NCBI GenBank assembly: GCA_002279705.1 | Contig: NCCO01000002.1 | Span: 1-53,598 of the forward strand | Origin: Allobosea sp. 12-68-7 | GTDB taxonomy: Bacteria; Pseudomonadota; Alphaproteobacteria; Rhizobiales; Beijerinckiaceae | Reading direction: 5' to 3' | Length of the DNA stretch: 53,598 nt | Shown here: positions 10,965 through 18,543 of the stretch, piece by piece | How positions within the stretch are numbered: position 1 is the stretch's first letter | How the letters are laid out: the number at the start of each line of letters is the position of its first letter | Program-made: the position numbers and the translations under genes | The notes under the pieces: generated by a model | What the model saw: only the letters and a program-made list of their open reading frames with translations | What the model was told of the DNA's origin: nothing | The model's database searches: none

Positions 10965-11561
10965 CTAGATGGCGATGTTGTCCTTGTAGGCCGTCTGCCA
11001 GCCCCAGGCGCCCGAGCCATAGCCGCGCTTCACCACCCGCTCCTTGTAGATCTGGGCGATGATCTCGCCGTCACCGGCCAGCAGCGACTTGGTCGAGCAC
11101 ATCTCGGCGCAAAGCGGCAGCTTGCCTTCGGCGAGACGGTTCGAGCCGTATTTCTGGAACTCGACCGGCGAGAGGTCCGCCTCGGGGCCGCCGGCGCAGA
11201 AGGTGCACTTGTCCATCTTGCCGCGCGAACCGAAGTTGCCGACCTTCGGATACTGCGGCGCGCCGAAGGGGCAGGCGTAGAAGCAGTAGCCGCAGCCGAT
11301 GCAGAGGTCCTTGCTGTGCAGCACCACGGCATCCGCCGTGGTGTAGAAGCAGTCGACCGGGCAGACCGCCGCGCAGGGCGCGTCGGTGCAGTGCATGCAA
11401 GCCATCGAGACCGAGCGCTCGCCGGGCTTGCCGTCATTGATCGTGACGACACGGCGGCGGTTGATGCCCCAGGGCACCTCGTTCTCGTTCTTGCAGGCGG
11501 TGACGCAGGCGTTGCACTCGATGCAGCGATCCGCGTCGCAGAGGAATTTCATCCGGGCCAT
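10965..11561 (-). CDS. fdh3B: Formate dehydrogenase beta subunit, four [4Fe-4S] clusters (FDH3 type)
   Basis: Electron-transfer subunit of 198 residues joining the catalytic subunit to the cytochrome b. Four ferredoxin-type cysteine sets are visible: CIECNACVTACK (residues 13-24), CMHCTDAPCAAVCP, CIGCGYCFYACP, and CTFCAGG with a distal CAEMC. It lacks the C-terminal membrane anchor of E. coli FdnH (about 290 residues), as expected of the shorter FDH3-type beta subunits. With no signal peptide, it must be exported together with the Tat-targeted alpha subunit. The start lies 15 bases after the alpha stop, indicating one operon. Confidence 0.95.
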   Translation of the reverse strand: MARMKFLCDADRCIECNACVTACKNENEVPWGINRRRVVTINDGKPGERSVSMACMHCTDAPCAAVCPVDCFYTTADAVVLHSKDLCIGCGYCFYACPFGAPQYPKVGNFGSRGKMDKCTFCAGGPEADLSPVEFQKYGSNRLAEGKLPLCAEMCSTKSLLAGDGEIIAQIYKERVVKRGYGSGAWGWQTAYKDNIAI

Positions 11562-11576
11562 GGTTCAGTTTCCCCC

Positions 11577-14555
11577 TTACGCCGCTGCGATCTGGCAGAG
11601 CGTGACCTTGCCTTCGTGCATCGCCGTGACCGGGTCGTAACCATAGGTCGTGACGACGTTGACCGACTCGCCGAGCACGATCGGATCCGTGCCCTTCGGG
11701 TAGTTCCCGCGCTGGTCCTGGCCCTGGTAGAAGCCGCCGAAGTGGAACGGCATGAAGGCCACGCCCTTGCCGACACGCTCCGTCACCAGCGCCTTGACGC
11801 GGGCCTTGGAGTTGTTCTCGGGGCCGGACACCCAGACGAAAGCACCGTCCTTGATGCCACGCGCCGCCGCGTCCGCAGGATTGATCTCGACGAACATGTC
11901 CTGCTGCAACTCGGCCAGCCACTTGTTCGAGCGCGTTTCCTCGCCACCGCCCTCGTACTCCACGAGACGACCCGAGGTGAGGACGATCGGGAAGGACTTG
12001 GCGATGCCCTTCTCGACCGCGGCCTTCTGGACCGAGGTATGGAGGTTGGGGATGCGCAGGGTCCGCTCATCGGGACGGGCCGGCCACTTCGCGACCAGAT
12101 CGACACGCGGCGAGTAGATCGGCTCACGATGGGTCGGCACAGGGTCGGGCAGGTTCCAGGCGTTGGCGCGGGCCTTGCCATTGCCGTAGGGCACGCAGCC
12201 ATGCTTGAGCGCGACACGCTGGATGCCGCCGGACAGGTCGTTCGCCCAGTTCACCGCGTCGATGTTGTTGCCACCGATCCAGGTGATGGTCTCGAGTTCC
12301 TTGGGCGTCAGGTCGGCATCCCAGCCGAGCTTCTTCAGCACGCCCATGGTGAACTCGGGATAGCCGTCCTTGATGTCCGAGTTCAGCGAGTAGGAGCCGT
12401 TCTCCGCCAGCAGCGTTTCGCTGACCTTTCTGCCGTCGGCGAGCGTGCGCTCGTAGGTCAGGCCGAAGCGCGGACGGAAGGTGCCGCCGCCATTCTTGGC
12501 CTCAAGAGAGGTGTTGTAGAGAATATGCGTGCCGGGGTGCTTGAGATCCGGCGTGCCCCAGCATGGCCAGGGAAGGCCGTAGAAGTCGTTTTCGACGGGG
12601 GAGCCCTGGGCGCCGCGCAGGGTGACCAGGTCGAACTTGTCCTGATGCTCCATGTGCAGCTTGAGGCGCTCGGGAGACTGGCCGGTGTAGCCCGTCGACC
12701 AGCCGCCGCGGTTGATCTCGCGCAGGATCGACTCCGCCGACGGCTCGGGGCCGAACTTGCCCTGCACCATCTCGAAGTTCTTGTGCATCTGCTCGGCGAA
12801 ACCGAGCTTCTGCGCCAGCTTGTAGATCACGAAGTAGTCGCTGGCGGCCTCGAAGATCGGCTCCACCACCTTCTCGCCCCACTGCACCGAGCGGTTCGAG
12901 CAGGTGCGCGAGCCGGCGCATTCGAACTGCGTCCCGATCGGCAGGATATAGGTGCCGTTCTTGCGCCCGCCGAGCGAGACGAAGTTGGTCGGGTGCGGAT
13001 CGGCGACGACGAGCAGCTCGAGCTTCTCGAGACCCTTCACCGCATCGGGCATGCGGGGAATCGTGTTGCCGCCATGGCCCATCACGAACATGGCCTTGAG
13101 GTTGTCCATCTGGTCGACCTGCTCGGTCGGCAGATTGGCGGCGTCGAACCAGCGGGTCGAGGTGTGGCCCGAGGTCTCCATATTGGCCTTGCGGGTCCGC
13201 GCCGGACGGCCGCCCTTGGCCGGCACTTCGTCGAAGCGGGTGACGAAGTAGTCGTAGGGCACGTCCCAGACGCGGGCCCAGTGGCGCCAGGCGCCCTCGA
13301 CCAAGCCGTAATAGCAAGGCAGATTCGCGATATCGAGGCCGAAATCGGTCGCGCCCTGCACGTTGCAGTGGCCGCGGAAGATGTTGGCGCCATTGCCCAT
13401 GCCGCCGACATTGCCGGTGGCGAGCAGAAGGTTGCAGATGGCGCGGACATTGGCGGTGCCGACCGAGTGCTGGGTCACGCCCATGCACCAGATGAACGTG
13501 GCTGGCTTGACCTTAGCGAAGGTCTCGGCGGCGCGCTTGAGCTGCGCCTCGGGCACGCCGGTGATGTCTTCGACGGTCTTGGGGTCATATTTCTCGACCT
13601 CCTTGCGGACGTCGTCCATCCCGTGCACGCGGGCGGCGAGGAAAGCCTTGTCCTCCCAGCCGTTCTTGAAGATGTGCCACATCATCCCCCAGATCACCGG
13701 AATGTCAGTGCCCGAGCGGATGCGGATGTAGTCCGTCGCATGAGCCGCGGTGCGGGTCAGGCGCGGATCGAAGACGATGACGTTGGCGCGGTTCTGTTCC
13801 TTGCCGACCAGGATGTGCTGCATCGAGACCGGATGGGCCTCGGCCGCGTTCGAGCCCATGAACAGGATCGTCTTGGAATTGCGGATGTCGTTGTAGGAGT
13901 TCGTCATCGCGCCGTAGCCCCAGGTGTTGGCGACACCCGCGACCGTGGTGGAGTGACAGATGCGCGCCTGGTGGTCGACGTTGTTCGTGCCCCAGAAGGC
14001 GGCGAACTTGCGGAACAGATACGCACCCTCGTTCGAGAACTTGGCCGAGCCGAGCATGTAGACGGAGTCAGCGCCGGACTTCGCCCGGATCTGCATCATC
14101 TTGTCGCCGATCTCGTTGATCGCGACATCCCAGGAGATGCGCTGCCACTGGCCGTCGACCAGCTTCATCGGATACTTGATGCGGCGATCACCATGAACCA
14201 GCTCGCGCACCGCCGCGCCCTTGGCGCAATGCGAGCCGCGATTGATCGGGCTCTCCCAGGCCGGCTCCTGGCCGACCCAGACGCCATTGACCACCTCGGC
14301 CTTGACGGTGCAGCCCACCGAACAGTGAGTGCAGATGTTCTTGACGACCTTCGTGCCCGTCGCCGGACCGAGGCCGGCGGCCTCCGCCTTGCGGACCGAC
14401 CCGATCTGGAGGGCGCCGACAGCGGCGACGCCGCCAGCGACCAGACCGGAACGGCGGAGGAAGGCACGGCGGTCCATGACGCCGGAGGACAGGCCGGCGA
14501 TCGCCGCCTGAAGCCGGCCGCGCTGGACGTCGGCGGTTTTGCGCTTGATCAGCAT
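11577..14555 (-). CDS. Formate dehydrogenase alpha subunit (Mo/W-bisMGD, cysteine type, Tat-exported)
   Basis: Catalytic subunit of 992 residues oxidising formate to CO2 on the periplasmic side. A twin-arginine signal, DRRAFLRRSG (R29, R30), precedes a hydrophobic stretch ending near KAEA. The N-terminal cluster ligands are C75, C78, C82 and C110. The metal ligand is C200 followed by H201 (QARICHSTTV). Its codon is TGT, so this is a cysteine rather than selenocysteine enzyme, though other regions resemble FdnG. The bis-MGD domains are clear (TRTAAHATDYIRIRSGTDIP; CMGVTQHSVGTANVRAICNL; MGHGGNTIPRMPDAVKG). The C-terminal cap domain contains LTSGRLVEYEGGGEETRSN. It lies between the small Tat-signal gene and the beta gene in one transcript. 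Confidence 0.97.
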   Translation of the reverse strand: MLIKRKTADVQRGRLQAAIAGLSSGVMDRRAFLRRSGLVAGGVAAVGALQIGSVRKAEAAGLGPATGTKVVKNICTHCSVGCTVKAEVVNGVWVGQEPAWESPINRGSHCAKGAAVRELVHGDRRIKYPMKLVDGQWQRISWDVAINEIGDKMMQIRAKSGADSVYMLGSAKFSNEGAYLFRKFAAFWGTNNVDHQARICHSTTVAGVANTWGYGAMTNSYNDIRNSKTILFMGSNAAEAHPVSMQHILVGKEQNRANVIVFDPRLTRTAAHATDYIRIRSGTDIPVIWGMMWHIFKNGWEDKAFLAARVHGMDDVRKEVEKYDPKTVEDITGVPEAQLKRAAETFAKVKPATFIWCMGVTQHSVGTANVRAICNLLLATGNVGGMGNGANIFRGHCNVQGATDFGLDIANLPCYYGLVEGAWRHWARVWDVPYDYFVTRFDEVPAKGGRPARTRKANMETSGHTSTRWFDAANLPTEQVDQMDNLKAMFVMGHGGNTIPRMPDAVKGLEKLELLVVADPHPTNFVSLGGRKNGTYILPIGTQFECAGSRTCSNRSVQWGEKVVEPIFEAASDYFVIYKLAQKLGFAEQMHKNFEMVQGKFGPEPSAESILREINRGGWSTGYTGQSPERLKLHMEHQDKFDLVTLRGAQGSPVENDFYGLPWPCWGTPDLKHPGTHILYNTSLEAKNGGGTFRPRFGLTYERTLADGRKVSETLLAENGSYSLNSDIKDGYPEFTMGVLKKLGWDADLTPKELETITWIGGNNIDAVNWANDLSGGIQRVALKHGCVPYGNGKARANAWNLPDPVPTHREPIYSPRVDLVAKWPARPDERTLRIPNLHTSVQKAAVEKGIAKSFPIVLTSGRLVEYEGGGEETRSNKWLAELQQDMFVEINPADAAARGIKDGAFVWVSGPENNSKARVKALVTERVGKGVAFMPFHFGGFYQGQDQRGNYPKGTDPIVLGESVNVVTTYGYDPVTAMHEGKVTLCQIAAA

Positions 14556-14568
14556 GGTTTGGCGCCTC

Positions 14569-14769
14569 TCAGAAACGGTTGACGCGGTAGAAGGCCTTGA
14601 CGTGCTCCGACTCGCGGTAGCGCGCCTTGGTCTCTTCCTTGCCGGGATCGACGGCCGCGGCGGGTGTCACGATCGCCGGCGTCGCCGCCAGCGTGGCGCC
14701 CGCGCCCAGTGCCTTGAAGAAGCTGCGGCGATCGACGGCCGGTTCGCCGGTTTCTTTGGTTTTCGACAT
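14569..14769 (-). CDS. Small formate dehydrogenase-region Tat-target protein (FdhX type)
   Basis: A 66-residue protein with a twin-arginine signal (VDRRSFFKALGAGATLAATP) and a short conserved tail (ETKARYRESEHVKAFYRVNRF, split here as ETKARYRES and EHVKAFYRVNRF). Small proteins of this kind are recognised as 'formate dehydrogenase region TAT target' and occur just upstream of FDH alpha genes, as in Shewanella FdhX. The stop is 14 bases before the alpha-subunit start, implying co-expression. The role is unknown; it may escort the alpha/beta complex or remain bound to it. It is too short to be found by length-filtered gene callers. Confidence 0.85.
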   Translation of the reverse strand: MSKTKETGEPAVDRRSFFKALGAGATLAATPAIVTPAAAVDPGKEETKARYRESEHVKAFYRVNRF

Positions 14770-14813
14770 CGTCGTCTCCCACGCGTCGGGTTGTGCGGTG
14801 TGTCTGGACTGGA

Positions 14814-15620
14814 TCATGCGGGCAGCCTCGCGGCCTGTGTCTCGATCGAGAGGAACAGGCTGCCGAGCCGGCCCACGGCCTTGTAGAATTTCGCCGCCTT
14901 CGCGACCTCGAGGTCGGCGAAGAAGCGCTCGCCCCAGGGCTCGATGTGGCGGGCGTAGAAGCGGTCGGCGTCGACGCCCTCGGCCGCGACCTCGCCACGA
15001 AGCAGCTTCGCCATGATGTCGAGCAGCACGGCGATGTGGTCCTCGGGCTCGCCGGCCCGGGCGTCCCGCGCCAGGCCGAGCGCGCCCATGTCCTCCCGTA
15101 CCAGGGCCAGCGGCCGCTCGTGCAGGAAACCGGTCAGGTAATAGGAGGCGTAAGGCAGGAGTTCGCCGCGGCCGACGCCGATGAAGAGCTCGAAGAACTC
15201 GTCGCGCAGGCTTTCCGGCGTCGCCGCATCGGCGGCCTCGGCCAGAGCGAGATGGGCCATGCCCAGTGGCGAGGCGTCGCCCTGCAGGTCGCGCAGCGCC
15301 GCCAGGGTCTCGGCCGTCGGCGCCCGCCAGAGCAGCGCGCCGACCAGCTCGCATTCATGGGCGCGGGCAGCATCGATCTCGTCGATCGGCTGCGAGATCA
15401 GGATCTGCGACTGCATCGCCGCGGCGGGATCGGGGCGAGGGTAGAGGTCGGGCCGCAGCTCGGAGCGCGGAATACCCGTCGTCGCCTCGACCGAGAGGAC
15501 GCGGTCGGCAGGGACGCGCTTCCAGCTCGAGATGGCGGGCTGAGAAATGCCGAGGCTGCGCGCCAGAGCCCTGACGCCACCAACGCTACCGATCGCTTTT
15601 TCGAGTGCCGGATCGCGCAT
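14814..15620 (-). CDS. HTH-TorD fusion: Cro/YdaS-like DNA-binding domain joined to a TorD-family chaperone
   Basis: A 268-residue two-domain protein. Residues 1-60 form a YdaS/Cro-like helix-turn-helix (IGSVGGVRALARSLGISQPA then ISSWKRVPADRVLSVEATTG). Residues about 75-265 are an all-helical TorD/DmsD-type chaperone (FELFIGVGRGELLPYASYYL; then GFLHERPLAL, EPEDHIAVLLDIMAKLL and HIEPWGERFFADLE). TorD chaperones bind the Tat signal of molybdoenzymes, here presumably the alpha subunit encoded 259 bases downstream. The HTH suggests the same protein also binds DNA and could link enzyme maturation to transcription. It has no strong ribosome site: GAGG is 16 bases from the ATG. An FNR-like box abuts the start codon. 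Confidence 0.9.
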   Translation of the reverse strand: MRDPALEKAIGSVGGVRALARSLGISQPAISSWKRVPADRVLSVEATTGIPRSELRPDLYPRPDPAAAMQSQILISQPIDEIDAARAHECELVGALLWRAPTAETLAALRDLQGDASPLGMAHLALAEAADAATPESLRDEFFELFIGVGRGELLPYASYYLTGFLHERPLALVREDMGALGLARDARAGEPEDHIAVLLDIMAKLLRGEVAAEGVDADRFYARHIEPWGERFFADLEVAKAAKFYKAVGRLGSLFLSIETQAARLPA

Positions 15621-15634
15621 TTGATTCAGGTCAA
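15621..15634 (-). promoter_or_regulatory. FNR/FixK-type box abutting the HTH-TorD start codon
   Basis: TTGAT-TCAG-GTCAA on the plus strand matches the FNR/FixK consensus TTGAT-N4-ATCAA at 9 of 10 positions. It ends directly against the ATG of the HTH-TorD gene. That position suits a repressor better than an activator. The match may be chance. Confidence 0.35.
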
Positions 15635-15681
15635 GGTCCTCGAGGCGCAGGGCATTCAGACTGCAGCGCCAACTGCGGGTG

Positions 15682-15696
15682 ATAACGACTGGTTAT
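15682..15696 (-). promoter_or_regulatory. ATAAC-N5-GTTAT dyad upstream of the HTH-TorD gene
   Basis: A perfect 5+5 bp dyad, ATAAC-GACTG-GTTAT, lies 62 bases upstream of the start in an A+T-richer stretch. It fits the T-N11-A pattern of LysR-type sites and could equally be the operator of the HTH-TorD protein itself. No LysR gene lies in the window. Confidence 0.35.
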
Positions 15697-15713
15697 TGCT
15701 CAAACATAAAACG

Positions 15714-15739
15714 ATTCCAATCTCCTTTCAGATTGGAAT
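15714..15739 (-). terminator. Hairpin at the DUF3306 stop, likely terminator
   Basis: A perfect 10-bp stem (attccaatct / agattggaat) with a 6-nt loop includes the end of the DUF3306 gene. It is followed on the minus strand by CGTTTTATG. It probably separates the accessory-gene transcript from the FDH structural operon. Confidence 0.55.
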
Positions 15740-16444
15740 TGCGCCACCTCCACGCTTGCGAAGGCGCGGAGCGGTTGCCTCCTGAGGCGCCTCCTGTTGC
15801 GCCGCAGCATAGACGGAGAGAGGCGGCATCTCCGGCCCAATCTCGTTCATGGGGGTATTTTCGCCCGCGTCGGACAAACGCAGCGCCACCGGCTCGGGCT
15901 CGCCGCGCGTATCTTCTTGCACTGCACCATGAGCCGCATCACTTTCGTCATTAGACGAAAGTGGGTGCGGCAAGCCGTCGCTACCCGCCTCCTGATTGAC
16001 CAGCGCGGCCTCCGCGATGGCCGGCGGCTCCCCGAAGATGCCGCGGACCAGCTCGGCGACGTCGTCCGATTCCGTCAGCGGCCCATAGCCGGGCGCGCCG
16101 CCGGGCGTGTTCCAGTCGAGCGCATAATCGCGCGCCGGGTTCTCGAAATTCGCGATGGCCGGGTCGTTCTCCCAGGCGCGTCGCATCGCCGCCAGCTTCC
16201 AGGCTTCCGGCACATTCTGCTTCAGCCAGGAGGCGAGATCGAAATCCTTGTCGATCAGGTCGAGAGACGGCGGCTCGACCAGCTCGGGCTCGGGTTCCGC
16301 CGCCGCAGCCTCGGCCGACACCTCGCTCGCCGGCTGCTCGGCCGGTAGCGTCTCGACGCCCTTGTCCTCATCCGGCTCCGCCCCGCGCTTGCGGCGCGAC
16401 CAGCGGCTGAGGAAACCCTCGTCCTGCGGGGTGCGCGCGCTCAC
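15728..16444 (-). CDS. DUF3306 domain protein of the formate dehydrogenase cluster
   Basis: A 238-residue acidic cytoplasmic protein with no membrane span. The N-terminal FLSRWSRRKRGAEPDED leads into an Ala/Glu-rich low-complexity stretch. The conserved core is SLDLIDKDFDLASWLKQNVP, then EAWKLAAMRRAWENDPAI and RDYALDWNTPGGAPGYGPL. The C-terminal tail is Pro/Gln-rich and ends with RLRKRGGGAIPI. DUF3306 is found beside FDH genes in many proteobacteria (Shewanella, Rhizobiales), next to DUF3305 as here. Its start overlaps the DUF3305 stop by 4 bases. The function is unknown; a role in assembly or activity of the dehydrogenase is inferred from context. Confidence 0.9.
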   Translation of the reverse strand: MSARTPQDEGFLSRWSRRKRGAEPDEDKGVETLPAEQPASEVSAEAAAAEPEPELVEPPSLDLIDKDFDLASWLKQNVPEAWKLAAMRRAWENDPAIANFENPARDYALDWNTPGGAPGYGPLTESDDVAELVRGIFGEPPAIAEAALVNQEAGSDGLPHPLSSNDESDAAHGAVQEDTRGEPEPVALRLSDAGENTPMNEIGPEMPPLSVYAAAQQEAPQEATAPRLRKRGGGAIPI

Positions 16445-16971
16445 CGCCGCTCCCCCGGTCCGGCTTCGTCCCGATGCAGGCCCGGCCCGGGCCGCGGCGC
16501 GCCGCCCTTGCGCGGGTCGTGCTCGCTACGCTTGCGCTTGATGAACTCGCGCTCGACATGATGCGCCTCGAAGAAGGCCAGCACCGCCTCGGCCACCGCG
16601 AGCGGCATCGGCAGCGCCTCGACGACGTCGCCGACATTCTCGCAATAGACCTCGCCCTCGAAGGGATCGGCGGTCACGCCGACGAACTCGATCTCGGGCT
16701 CGATCCCGGTCGGGCGGATCGCGACCCAGAGCTTGGCGCGGCCGGCCTGGAAGTTCTCGCGAAAATGGGCTGTGTCGACCGAATGCAACGTCAGCGTCGC
16801 GGGGCCGAGATAGAACTGGCGCCGGCCCGGCTCGCCCGGCAGCTCGGTCCAGGGCGCGAGCGGCGGCGACTCCGGCAGCACGGCGAGCGGCGCCCAGGCG
16901 TGGTCGGCCCAGGGCGAATCGATCGCGCGCCGCTCGATAACGATTCCGACCTCGATGTGCTGCTGCGTCAT
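16441..16971 (-). CDS. DUF3305 domain protein of the formate dehydrogenase cluster
   Basis: A 176-residue cytoplasmic protein. Conserved features are the opening IEVGIVIERRAIDSPWADHA, WAPLAVLPESPPLAPWTEL, and ATLTLHSVDTAHFRENF then KLWVAIRP. A following segment is VTADPFEGEVYCENVGDVVE. The short C-terminal tail (KRKRSEHDPRKGG) is basic. DUF3305 and DUF3306 almost always occur together in FDH loci; the 4-base overlap indicates translational coupling and equal amounts, consistent with a complex. The start is 10 bases after the DUF6352 stop. No catalytic motif is recognised. Confidence 0.9.
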   Translation of the reverse strand: MTQQHIEVGIVIERRAIDSPWADHAWAPLAVLPESPPLAPWTELPGEPGRRQFYLGPATLTLHSVDTAHFRENFQAGRAKLWVAIRPTGIEPEIEFVGVTADPFEGEVYCENVGDVVEALPMPLAVAEAVLAFFEAHHVEREFIKRKRSEHDPRKGGAPRPGPGLHRDEAGPGERR

Positions 16972-16981
16972 CGCCGTCTCC

Positions 16982-17992
16982 TCAGTTCGCCATTTCGCGC
17001 TGGGCGAGCGGCAGGCCGGCGACGAGGTTCTGCGGCTTCAGCCGCAGCACCCGGTCGGCCGACATCGCCATGATCAGATAGATCGGTTTGCCCTTGGCCG
17101 CGGACAAGACCGGAACCTCGGCGGGCAGGCTCAATGTGAAGAGGGCAAGCACGCGCGCCATGTCGTCGGCGGCGACCGTCTTGCCCTGCCAGAGCGCATT
17201 GCCGATCGCCGTCGCCTCCGCGTCGAGCCCGACGAACCAGCGCCAGTCCGCGTCCGTCACCGTCTCCAACGGCTCGACGACGACGTCGAAACCATGGATC
17301 TGGCGGATCCAGTGGCGCAGCGCCTGGCCGAGCGCCGCCCGTCCGGAGGGCGCGCTGCCGAGGTCGAGCACCATGTCGAACCCGTCGGAGCGCTGCCAGT
17401 AGTGGTCGGCATTGGCGGGCTTCAGAATGTCGAGCGCGGTCGCCGCCGGCCCGCCGAGCATGGCGAGCAACGGCGAGGCGTGCCGGTCGGCCTCGTGCCC
17501 CTCGATCATCTCGGCATCGGCGAGCAGGATCGTGTTCTCGTGATGGGTGACGCGCTGCGGGCGGAACAGGCATTCGGCAGCGCGGGCGACGAAGGGATCG
17601 TCCGCCTCGTCGAGCGCGGCGCGCATGATCACATGGACCAGCTGATCGAGGAAGAGCGGCGGGATGCTGCCGGTGCCGTTGCGGACGATCCCGGCATAGG
17701 CCGCCTCCAGCGTCGGCGCGGCCAGCAGGCGGTCGCGCCAGCCGAGCATGAAGCGCCAGTTCTCGCGGGCGTCCTCGTCGATGATCGCCTCGATCGCGGC
17801 GGCCGGAATCTCCGCCTGAGGCGTCTCCATCAGCCTGGCGTGAAGCGCGCGCTCGGCCTCGCAGGCCTCGTCCGGCGGCAGCAGTTCCGGCCGGGCGAGA
17901 TAGGCCTTGAGGAAATCGTCGGTCACGCGCAGCCCGCCACCGGGCTCGCGGTCGAGCAGGAGATGGCCGGAACTGGCCCAGAAATGCGTCAT
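16982..17992 (-). CDS. DUF6352 family protein
   Basis: A 336-residue protein of unknown function, starting MTHFWASSGHLLLDREPGG. It is mostly helical and soluble, with no signal peptide. Conserved-looking blocks are VTDDFLKAYLARPELLPP, CEAERALHARLM, LFRPQRVTHHENTILLADAE, HYWQRSDGFDMVLDLG and LRHWIRQIHGFDVVVEPL. The HHEN and HYWQRSD motifs, with several acidic residues, could bind metal or cofactor; this is a guess. The family occurs in FDH loci of Rhizobiales. The start overlaps the DUF6505 stop by 4 bases (ATGA). It belongs to the minus-strand accessory operon 19283-15728. Confidence 0.85.
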   Translation of the reverse strand: MTHFWASSGHLLLDREPGGGLRVTDDFLKAYLARPELLPPDEACEAERALHARLMETPQAEIPAAAIEAIIDEDARENWRFMLGWRDRLLAAPTLEAAYAGIVRNGTGSIPPLFLDQLVHVIMRAALDEADDPFVARAAECLFRPQRVTHHENTILLADAEMIEGHEADRHASPLLAMLGGPAATALDILKPANADHYWQRSDGFDMVLDLGSAPSGRAALGQALRHWIRQIHGFDVVVEPLETVTDADWRWFVGLDAEATAIGNALWQGKTVAADDMARVLALFTLSLPAEVPVLSAAKGKPIYLIMAMSADRVLRLKPQNLVAGLPLAQREMAN

Positions 17993-18543
17993 GTCAGCCT
18001 GGTCTTTTCGAGATTGAGAAGATCGACATGCTCGACCGGCCCGTCCTCCTCGCCCGCCACCTCGAGGAACTCGAAGGCGCGGAAGCCTTCGCTCTGGCTG
18101 GCGTGGCGCGGGGTCAGGGTGCGGAAGCGCTCGCGGATCTCGCCGTCCTCCAGCGTCCGGTGCAGGGCGAGCAGGGTCTGCGGAGGATGATCGCAGAGGG
18201 CGGCAGCGAAGGCGATCTCCTCGGATGCGGCGGCGCGCGCGGTCGCGAGATCGGGCGCGCCGAGCTTGTCGACGAGATGGCCGGCGAGGCTTTCGACCGC
18301 CGCCTCGCGCTCGGCCGCCGTCGCCTCCGTCACCACGGCGAGCGTGCTCCAGCCGAAGCTCGCCACGCCCAGGAAGCCGGAACGGAAGGCGGCCTTGCCC
18401 TTCGAATCGAGGGCCGAGGGATCGGACTGGCCGAACAGGAAGGAGCCAGTCACCAGCCATTCCCCCGATTCGGCCGCCTTGCGGAAGACGAAGCTGTCGG
18501 ATGGGTCGAGCCGGATGGCGCGGGGCAGTTTCAGACCGATCAC
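17989..18543 (-). CDS. DUF6505 family protein
   Basis: A 184-residue cytoplasmic protein of unknown function. It begins at a GTG that overlaps the upstream stop (GTGA) and ends overlapping the next start, so all five genes of this operon are tightly coupled. Recognisable segments are KLPRAIRLDPSDSFVFRKAA, EWLVTGSFLFGQSDP, RSGFLGVASFGWSTLAVVTE and a helical C-terminal half. The tail is FLEVAGEEDGPVEHVDLLNL. The family is known mainly from the neighbourhood of the lipoate-ligase-like and DUF6352 genes. No motif assigns an activity. Confidence 0.82.
   Translation of the reverse strand: MIGLKLPRAIRLDPSDSFVFRKAAESGEWLVTGSFLFGQSDPSALDSKGKAAFRSGFLGVASFGWSTLAVVTEATAAEREAAVESLAGHLVDKLGAPDLATARAAASEEIAFAAALCDHPPQTLLALHRTLEDGEIRERFRTLTPRHASQSEGFRAFEFLEVAGEEDGPVEHVDLLNLEKTRLT

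Noticed and set aside
13956-13958. Possible selenocysteine codon in the FDH alpha subunit
   Set aside because: The codon at the metal-ligand position (residue 200) is TGT for cysteine, not TGA.
10872-14582. A 1236-codon plus-strand open frame across the FDH alpha and beta genes
   Set aside because: It is antisense to two strongly conserved genes; its His/Val/Asp-rich translation has no family features and reflects third-position GC bias.
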